DNA from: Anaerolineaceae bacterium UBA5404
Lineage (GTDB): Bacteria; Chloroflexota; Anaerolineae; Anaerolineales; Anaerolineaceae
DNA: 64,000 nucleotides
Direction: 5' to 3'
Assembly (NCBI GenBank): GCA_002409625.1
Contig: DHNY01000012.1
Span: forward strand, 84,175-148,174
The notes under the pieces were generated by a model. It saw only the letters and a list, made by a program, of their open reading frames with translations. It made no database searches and was not told the origin of the DNA. This document shows positions 58,730-64,000 of the stretch, in pieces. Position numbers and translations under genes: made by a program. How positions within the stretch are numbered: position 1 is the first letter of the stretch; every line of letters starts with the position of its first letter.

Positions 58730-61096
58730 TTAAGGTCCAAAATTTTTCGCTTCTGAAAGTTGCATAACTTCATCAGCTAATGCCATGCATTCATCTGAAA
58801 TCGCAAGAGCATTATGATGTTCTACTGAAATATAACGTCCATTTGCGCGATAACCATATAGAACCGTCTCAAGGTTGCTTTTGTAATACCAACGCGTAAT
58901 AGAAAATTCGGTGTTGCCAATGGTCTTGTAATAAAAATCAACATCAAAGCGATCTGGATCTATACCATGACCCCAATCATAGTTAAAGGTGCAGGCTTCA
59001 TCATTTTTTAACTGAAGTTTTTGCAAACCGCCACTATCGATTGGCTTCCAAAGCTGTGAGTTATAGGTAAGATAGTAGGAAGGTCCCACTTCGACTGAAG
59101 CATACGCTGGGAGTGGTGTATTTGTTGGAATAATAGGTGTGTTTGTGGGCACTATCGCAGTGGGTGTTGGTGGTATTTGTGTTGGAATAGCCGGAACCTG
59201 GGTGGGATTCTGGCGAACCATCGTTGCCGTGGGATCTTGCACGATTGCGAAAAATGGCGGTTCTTCATCTGCAAGCCCATCCAAAATATCAGGGTCGTCA
59301 TCTTCCTGTGTTTGAACTCGCTCACCTGTGTCTAAATCCCAGACTTCTGTATCTTCATTAGCATAACCGGTATAGATTTGTTGTCCATTGCCCGTGTACT
59401 CAACCATGACTACTGTCTCAGCGCCTGTGTCAAATTCCGTAATCTGTTCTCCGGTTTCCACATTCCAAACCCGAACAGTACCATCATCAGAACCACTCGC
59501 CAATGTCTCATCATCAGGTGAAAAAGCAAGCGCGTTTACCGGCCCACTGTGCCCAGACAAACTGTTGAGCTCTTCCCCGGTTCCAGTATCCCACAATCGA
59601 ATCGTCCTATCTTGTGATCCACTGGCTATTTTCAAGCCATCACCTGAAAAAACAACACGGTTGATAGGTTTTTGGTGTCCTAACATTTGGTAGATCTCAT
59701 CACCATCTTTTGTGTTCCACAGACGAACAGTATTATCCTTGCCACCACTCACAACAAACTTGCCATTGGGTGACCAGGCAATAGAATTGATATCCAATTC
59801 GTTGGCGATGGCATTTTCTTCTTCTAACGTTTTGCTGTTGTAAAAATAAATACCATTAGAACTGGCAATTGCTATGGTTTTTCCATCCGGGGATAATTGG
59901 ATCTCATGAATGTCAGCTTTCACCAAATCATTTAAGACTATGCGGATGTTTGGGTCCTTCAAATCAACACGTTGTTTACGCGTACGCAATAAAAGTACAC
60001 CTACAATCACTGCAAGCAGCACAACAACGCTGAGCAAAATTGTTAAAGTTTTTGAACTCCTTTGCTTTTGCATACTTTGCATTTCTAAAGCTTGTCCGGG
60101 TGTGGGTGCATAAGGATCAAGACCATACCACTGCTCAACATAAGGCTGATCTTCCTGCGCGGCAATCCATTCTATGCGATTGTGAAGTAGATCTGTCTCA
60201 CTATCGGGTTCACTACCATCTTCATAATCAATTTTCAGAACATCAGTCTCTTTGCCTAAGCGATTGGCTCCCGCAAACAAACCCCACCGTAAATCTTCAA
60301 AAGCAGCTCCCGCAGACCGATAACGTTCGAGGGGATCTACGGCTAAACATTTTTCAATAAACGCTCTCCATTCTTGACTTAGCTCATCAGATAGCGCTAA
60401 TTTTGGTTGTAACCCTTGTTCTTGAAATTGATCGGGCCTTTCTGCCTCAAATGGGCGCTTTCCGGTTAGCATCTCATGCGCGATACAACCAAGACTGAAT
60501 ATATCTGATTGAGGATCAGGATGATTACCTCGCCGAAGTTCTGGAGCAATATAACCCGGTTTACCGAGGCGTTCAGGCTTATTGCCGCCCGATTGCGCTT
60601 GTAAATCCTGCGCTTCGGACATCAGCTCAGACACACCAAAATCAGAAATCCGTGCAACACCTTGCGAGTCGATAAGGATGTTGCCAGGGTGCAGATTTCC
60701 ATGGCTTAGTCCTAGCTGATGTAGGTATTGCAGACCGTAAAGAACATTTTCAAGTATTGCTTTAGCTTGAAGCTGGTTTAAAGCGCCATATTGTGCGATT
60801 TGATCCATTAAGGACCCATAGGGCATCTTTGGCGAAACGATATAATATCGTCCTTCAGCTTGTCCATAGTCGAGGATTTGAACAATATTAGGATGATTCA
60901 GCCGCGATATTTGCTCAAGTTTTTTATCAAGATAAGATGGAACTTGCTCTTCGAGGGTTAAATTAGGATGCAAAATCTTCACAGCAAAGACTTGCTTATC
61001 CGATGGCTTAATTGCCTCATAAACGATGCCCGTCTTGCCACGACCTAATTCATTTTTTAGTTCATAGGGTCCAATTTGAAATATCGCATTTGCCAT
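58730..61096 (-). CDS. Kinase-like WD40 membrane protein, catalytic Asp replaced
   Basis: 788 residues from ATG 61096 (GAGGAGG 8 bases upstream). The kinase-like domain spans 8-300: G-loop 'LGRGKTGIVYEA', Lys40 ('FAVKILHP'), 'DFG' 152-154 and 'GYIAPE'. The catalytic loop reads H132-G-N-L-H-P-G-N139, so the catalytic Asp is Asn and the Lys is His. This predicts a pseudokinase, or one with altered chemistry. A membrane helix (about 350-370, 'LTILLSVVVLLAVIVGVLLL'), WD40 repeats ('NSIAWSPNGKFVVSGGKDN', 'IRLWDTGTG'), a TP-rich linker and a C-terminal domain (665-788) shared with the downstream lipoprotein follow. Confidence 0.85.
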   Translation of the reverse strand: MANAIFQIGPYELKNELGRGKTGIVYEAIKPSDKQVFAVKILHPNLTLEEQVPSYLDKKLEQISRLNHPNIVQILDYGQAEGRYYIVSPKMPYGSLMDQIAQYGALNQLQAKAILENVLYGLQYLHQLGLSHGNLHPGNILIDSQGVARISDFGVSELMSEAQDLQAQSGGNKPERLGKPGYIAPELRRGNHPDPQSDIFSLGCIAHEMLTGKRPFEAERPDQFQEQGLQPKLALSDELSQEWRAFIEKCLAVDPLERYRSAGAAFEDLRWGLFAGANRLGKETDVLKIDYEDGSEPDSETDLLHNRIEWIAAQEDQPYVEQWYGLDPYAPTPGQALEMQSMQKQRSSKTLTILLSVVVLLAVIVGVLLLRTRKQRVDLKDPNIRIVLNDLVKADIHEIQLSPDGKTIAIASSNGIYFYNSKTLEEENAIANELDINSIAWSPNGKFVVSGGKDNTVRLWNTKDGDEIYQMLGHQKPINRVVFSGDGLKIASGSQDRTIRLWDTGTGEELNSLSGHSGPVNALAFSPDDETLASGSDDGTVRVWNVETGEQITEFDTGAETVVMVEYTGNGQQIYTGYANEDTEVWDLDTGERVQTQEDDDPDILDGLADEEPPFFAIVQDPTATMVRQNPTQVPAIPTQIPPTPTAIVPTNTPIIPTNTPLPAYASVEVGPSYYLTYNSQLWKPIDSGGLQKLQLKNDEACTFNYDWGHGIDPDRFDVDFYYKTIGNTEFSITRWYYKSNLETVLYGYRANGRYISVEHHNALAISDECMALADEVMQLSEAKNFGP

Positions 61097-61336
61097 TGTT
61101 GTTCCTCCTCTCACATAAGCCACTTTCATTCTACCATCCACCTCTGTTGATGAAGCAAAGTCCGCCGGCTGAGAATGCTGTTGGTGACAGAGCACTCAAC
61201 ATCCAACAAAACAAAAGTCTCTCACTTTATACCACAATTATCTCTTTTATTTTAGCACAATTTTCTTTTATACTTTTCCGCAATATCCTCTTATATATGA
61301 TATAATCCCATTAATTCCAGAGGAAAAGGGTTTTTT
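61097..61336. other. Divergent gap between the kinase-like gene and the ATPase gene
   Basis: 240 bases. Contains the kinase ribosome-binding site on the left, and on the right an AT-rich region with 'ATGATATAATCC' (61299-61309), a -10-like TATAAT for the ATPase gene. No other feature could be supported. Confidence 0.4.
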
Positions 61337-62602
61337 ATGAGCAAAAAATATTATCCAAGAATCATTGATAAATTACTTGAGTCCTATCTCGAAGCTTTTG
61401 GTGCCGTCGTTATTAAAGGACCGAAGTGGTCCGGTAAAACCACAAGTGCCGAACAGAAAGCTAAAAGCATTCTAAGGTTACAGGATCCAGATGTTTCAGA
61501 AGCCTACTTAGCCATGGCAGATTTCATGCCATCCCGATTATTAGAAGGTGAAACACCACGCTTGATTGATGAATGGCAGATTGCTCCTGTTCTGTGGGAT
61601 GCAGTAAGAAATGCAGTGGACAAAAGACAAATAGCAGGACAATTCATCCTTACTGGATCAACTGTGGTCGATCGCAGTAAGATCATGCACTCCGGCACAG
61701 GTCGAATTGCCCCATTGACAATGCATACTATGAGTCTGTTCGAATACGGCGAATCAAACGGGGAGATCTCTTTAAAAGCGCTTTTTGCGAATGACCCATT
61801 TCCAGGATCTTCAAGTTCATTATCTGTTAATCAGTTGGCACATGCTTTGTGTCGGGGTGGTTGGCCTGCAACTTTAAAAATGAGTGAGACAGCAAGTTTG
61901 TTGGTAGCACCAAATTATGTTGATGGCATAATTTTTGAGGATGTCGCTCAATTGGACGAGGCAGTCCCAACACCTGAAAGAATCAGAGCCATATTGCGAT
62001 CCTATGCACGAAATATTTCTACATTGGCTTCTAATCGAGCGATACTCGAAGACTTATTACCTAATGATATAGGCATCGCAGAATCGACTCTTTACAGGTA
62101 TATCTCTATACTAAATGATCTTTTTGTCATCCGCGATATTCCGGCATGGAATCCTTCAATACGGTCTGCCACAGCAATCCGTGCCAGTAATAAACGTGGT
62201 TTTTCTGATCCATCCATTGCAGTGGCCGCTTTGAGTCTTTCTCCTGACCAGCTTTTAGATGATTTAAACACATTTGGCTTTTTCTTCGAGAGCCTGTGCA
62301 TCCGCGACTTAAGTGTTTATAGCATTGAAAACAAAGGGCACATTTCCTATTATCGTGACCGTTATGGACTAGAATGTGATATTGTCCTGCATTTAACCGA
62401 CGGTCGTTACGCATTAATTGAAGCTAAGTTAGGCAATAGACAAATTGAAGAAGGTGCAGCGCATCTGCTCAAACTTAACAGCCTCATTCAACAAAAGCAA
62501 ATGAAACCGCCCAGTTTTATGATGATACTCACAGCAGGACAGTACGCTTATCAACGCAAGGATGGCGTTTATGTCGTGCCTATTGGCTGCCTGGGACCTT
62601 AG
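61337..62602 (+). CDS. AAA_14/DUF4143 ATPase
   Basis: 421 residues. Walker A 'GPKWSGKTT' (28-36), Walker B-like 'TPRLIDEWQIAPVLWDAVR', sensor 'GQFILTGST', and a C-terminal DUF4143 domain with 'SESTLYRYISIL'-like 'IAESTLYRYISILNDLFVI', 'FFFESLCIRDLSVY' and 'YRDRYGLECDIVLHL'. The DxxxGxExD-like end resembles a restriction-endonuclease fold. Widely scattered in bacteria and archaea; function not established. AAAGGG precedes the ATG. Confidence 0.88.
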   Translation: MSKKYYPRIIDKLLESYLEAFGAVVIKGPKWSGKTTSAEQKAKSILRLQDPDVSEAYLAMADFMPSRLLEGETPRLIDEWQIAPVLWDAVRNAVDKRQIAGQFILTGSTVVDRSKIMHSGTGRIAPLTMHTMSLFEYGESNGEISLKALFANDPFPGSSSSLSVNQLAHALCRGGWPATLKMSETASLLVAPNYVDGIIFEDVAQLDEAVPTPERIRAILRSYARNISTLASNRAILEDLLPNDIGIAESTLYRYISILNDLFVIRDIPAWNPSIRSATAIRASNKRGFSDPSIAVAALSLSPDQLLDDLNTFGFFFESLCIRDLSVYSIENKGHISYYRDRYGLECDIVLHLTDGRYALIEAKLGNRQIEEGAAHLLKLNSLIQQKQMKPPSFMMILTAGQYAYQRKDGVYVVPIGCLGP

Positions 62603-62694
62603 ATAAACCAACAAAATAACAGGGAAGCTTCTTCACACATAGCCAGATAAACCAAGAATCAATAATCTCCAATGCCAAGATTTTTAAATCTTAA

Positions 62695-62731
62695 ACAAAC
62701 TGGCTGTTTCGGGTAGAAACAGCCAGTTTGT
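62695..62731 (-). terminator. Long hairpin after pepF
   Basis: A perfect 16-bp stem ACAAACTGGCTGTTTC / GAAACAGCCAGTTTGT with a 5-base loop (GGGTA). On the minus strand it is followed by TTAAG, about 20 bases after the pepF stop. It lies between convergent genes and may serve both. Confidence 0.8.
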
Positions 62732-62751
62732 CTTCGTATTCAGTAAACAGT

Positions 62752-64000
62752 TTAGATTTGTTCGAGTTTGTCCACCAAGCCAGCGATGACGTCAAAGCCA
62801 CCTTGCCAGAATTCAGCGGTGGTAACGTCCATGCCAGCCTCGTTGAGCAGGTCGATGGGCGCAATGGAACCGCCCGCGGACAAGATGCGCATGTACTTGG
62901 GCTTGAAGCTTTCGCCTTCTTCCTGGTAGCGCTTATAGAGCGCAAACACCAAAAGCTGGCCAAAGGCGTAGGCATAAACATAGAAGGGTGTTCCATAAAT
63001 GTGCGGAATGGAAACCCACTCATATTTGAATTCATCAGAAACTTCAACCGCGTCGCCAAATTCTTCCTTTAGGTTTGCCAGGTAGGCTTCGCTGAGCTCA
63101 TCCACAGAAGCGTCATTGATAATCATCTCATGAGCTTCTTTTTCGAAAATGGCAAAGTAGATTTGGCGAATGATGGTTGCAAAAGCGTCATCGAGCTGGG
63201 CAAAAAGGATATCCTGGCGCACAGCTTCATCGGTTTCGCGCTCCAGCATCAGGTCAGTGAGCATCATTTCGCCAAAGGTTGAGGCGGTTTCTGCAAGTGG
63301 TAAACAAGCGTGTTGGGTAAAGATACTGTGTTCATCTGCCATCAAGGAGTGAATGGCGTGTCCAAGCTCATGTGCCATGGTACCAACATCATCGGCTTTA
63401 CCCTGATAGTTGAGCATGACCCAAGGCGAAAGCTCAGGGCCCAAGGTAGAGCAGAACGCGCCGCCCATTTTACCTTTGCGCACTTCGCTGTCAACATGAC
63501 CCTGGTCGAAGACCTTGCGGGCGAGCTCTGCAAATTTGGGATCAAACCGTTCAAAAGATTCAAAGGTCATTGCAGTAGCTTCATCATAGCTAAAGCGCTT
63601 GTCCAATTCAGAGACAGGCGCATAAACATCGTATCGGCGCAGTTTTTCCATGCCAATTTTCTGGGCTTTAAGGCGGAAAAAGCGATGGAAGATGCCAATA
63701 TTCTTGCGTGAAACCTCCATCAAAGTCTCAATAACTTCGTCTGGCAGGTCATTGACTGTGTTTCGCACCGAAATTGGGCTTTTATACTTGCGCATGTTGA
63801 CATTTTCGTTCTTCCAGTCGCGAGCGATGTTTTGGTAAATTTGACCCAGGATAGGCGCGTCTTCACCATAAACGCGATAAAGCTCCTGGTAAGCACGGGC
63901 ACGCAGGTCTGGGTCAGCCGAGCGAACATGGCTCATCAGCTCGCCACGGGTCATTTCTTTCACTTCGCCATCAATTTCGAGCTTGAAGACATATCGGTTG
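62752..64000 (-). CDS. pepF: M3-family oligoendopeptidase F (partial, 5' end outside window)
   Basis: The C-terminal two-thirds (about 416 codons) of an M3B zinc peptidase. The active site 'GTMAHELGHAIHSLMA' carries HExxH. 'SYDEATAMTFESFERFDP', 'CSTLGPELSPWVMLNY', 'LAETASTFGEMMLTD' (third zinc-ligand Glu in 'ETAS' context) and 'WVSIPHIYGTPFYVYAYAFG' fit PepF. The frame remains open through base 64000, so the gene continues to the right; the apparent GTG at 63963 is internal. A long hairpin follows the stop. Confidence 0.93.
   Translation of the reverse strand, partial: NRYVFKLEIDGEVKEMTRGELMSHVRSADPDLRARAYQELYRVYGEDAPILGQIYQNIARDWKNENVNMRKYKSPISVRNTVNDLPDEVIETLMEVSRKNIGIFHRFFRLKAQKIGMEKLRRYDVYAPVSELDKRFSYDEATAMTFESFERFDPKFAELARKVFDQGHVDSEVRKGKMGGAFCSTLGPELSPWVMLNYQGKADDVGTMAHELGHAIHSLMADEHSIFTQHACLPLAETASTFGEMMLTDLMLERETDEAVRQDILFAQLDDAFATIIRQIYFAIFEKEAHEMIINDASVDELSEAYLANLKEEFGDAVEVSDEFKYEWVSIPHIYGTPFYVYAYAFGQLLVFALYKRYQEEGESFKPKYMRILSAGGSIAPIDLLNEAGMDVTTAEFWQGGFDVIAGLVDKLEQI

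Noticed and set aside
1..64000. tRNA genes, insertion sequences, prophage or defence islands
   Set aside because: No cloverleaf-like sequence, transposase, integrase or inverted terminal repeats were recognised in the gaps. The DUF4143 ATPase and DUF4287/DUF5655 gene alone are too little to call a defence system.

Overview
The window looks like a moderate-GC chromosome segment from the phylum Chloroflexota, most likely class Anaerolineae. The basis is family-level recognition only: the ribosomal protein and RpoB sequences, a zinc-binding (type Z) S14, secreted or membrane-anchored WD40 and kinase-WD40 proteins, Thr/Pro-rich lipoproteins, and a secreted protein ending in a hydrophobic 'FPIVLR' tail. 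No 16S gene is present, so the assignment is an inference.

Layout. Positions 1-11544 (minus strand) are one long ribosomal operon: rplC-rplD-rplW-rplB-rpsS-rplV-rpsC-rplP-rpmC-rpsQ-rplN-rplX-rplE-rpsN-rpsH-rplF-rplR-rpsE-rpmD-rplO-secY-adk-map, with map running off the left edge. rpsJ is not at its head. Positions 11919-14411 hold a small zinc-ribbon membrane protein and two paralogous lipoproteins. Positions 14608-20978 (minus) are a complete phosphate regulon, pstS-pstC-pstA-pstB-phoU-phoB-phoR, with a two-unit TTTACA Pho-box-like repeat in front and a PstS whose two halves are in permuted order. Divergent from it is glmS (plus), preceded by a recognisable glmS ribozyme. After a ClbS/DfsB-like gene come rpoB-rpsL-rpsG-fusA-rpsJ (minus, 31606 to 24098), lacking rpoC and tuf at their usual places.

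The middle (31961-42257) is mixed. It holds a BNR-repeat secreted protein broken by one in-frame TGA, two tandem DUF4298 genes, rpsU-infA, an acetyltransferase, an AI-2E family transporter, an aldo/keto reductase with ferredoxin-like cysteines, and three small membrane-protein families (DUF2085, DUF4126, DUF4190). Positions 42242-46834 (minus) are a thiamine unit: promoter, TPP riboswitch, thiamine pyrophosphokinase, then a thiBPQ-like ABC importer whose lipoprotein probably starts at ATT. Next are a zinc-ribbon/WD40 membrane protein, holA, a DUF6391-like gene, and clpC-radA with msrA upstream. Positions 56309-61096 carry a lipoprotein and a kinase-like WD40 membrane protein that share a C-terminal or central domain I cannot name; the kinase lacks the catalytic Asp. 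The right end has an AAA_14/DUF4143 ATPase and a partial PepF oligoendopeptidase.

Most of the window is housekeeping. No mobile elements, CRISPR arrays, tRNAs or prophage genes were seen. The most noteworthy signals are the glmS ribozyme with an extra insert, the permuted PstS, the tailed S17 and L24 ribosomal proteins, the ATT start in the thiamine operon, and the pseudokinase/lipoprotein pair with a shared domain.
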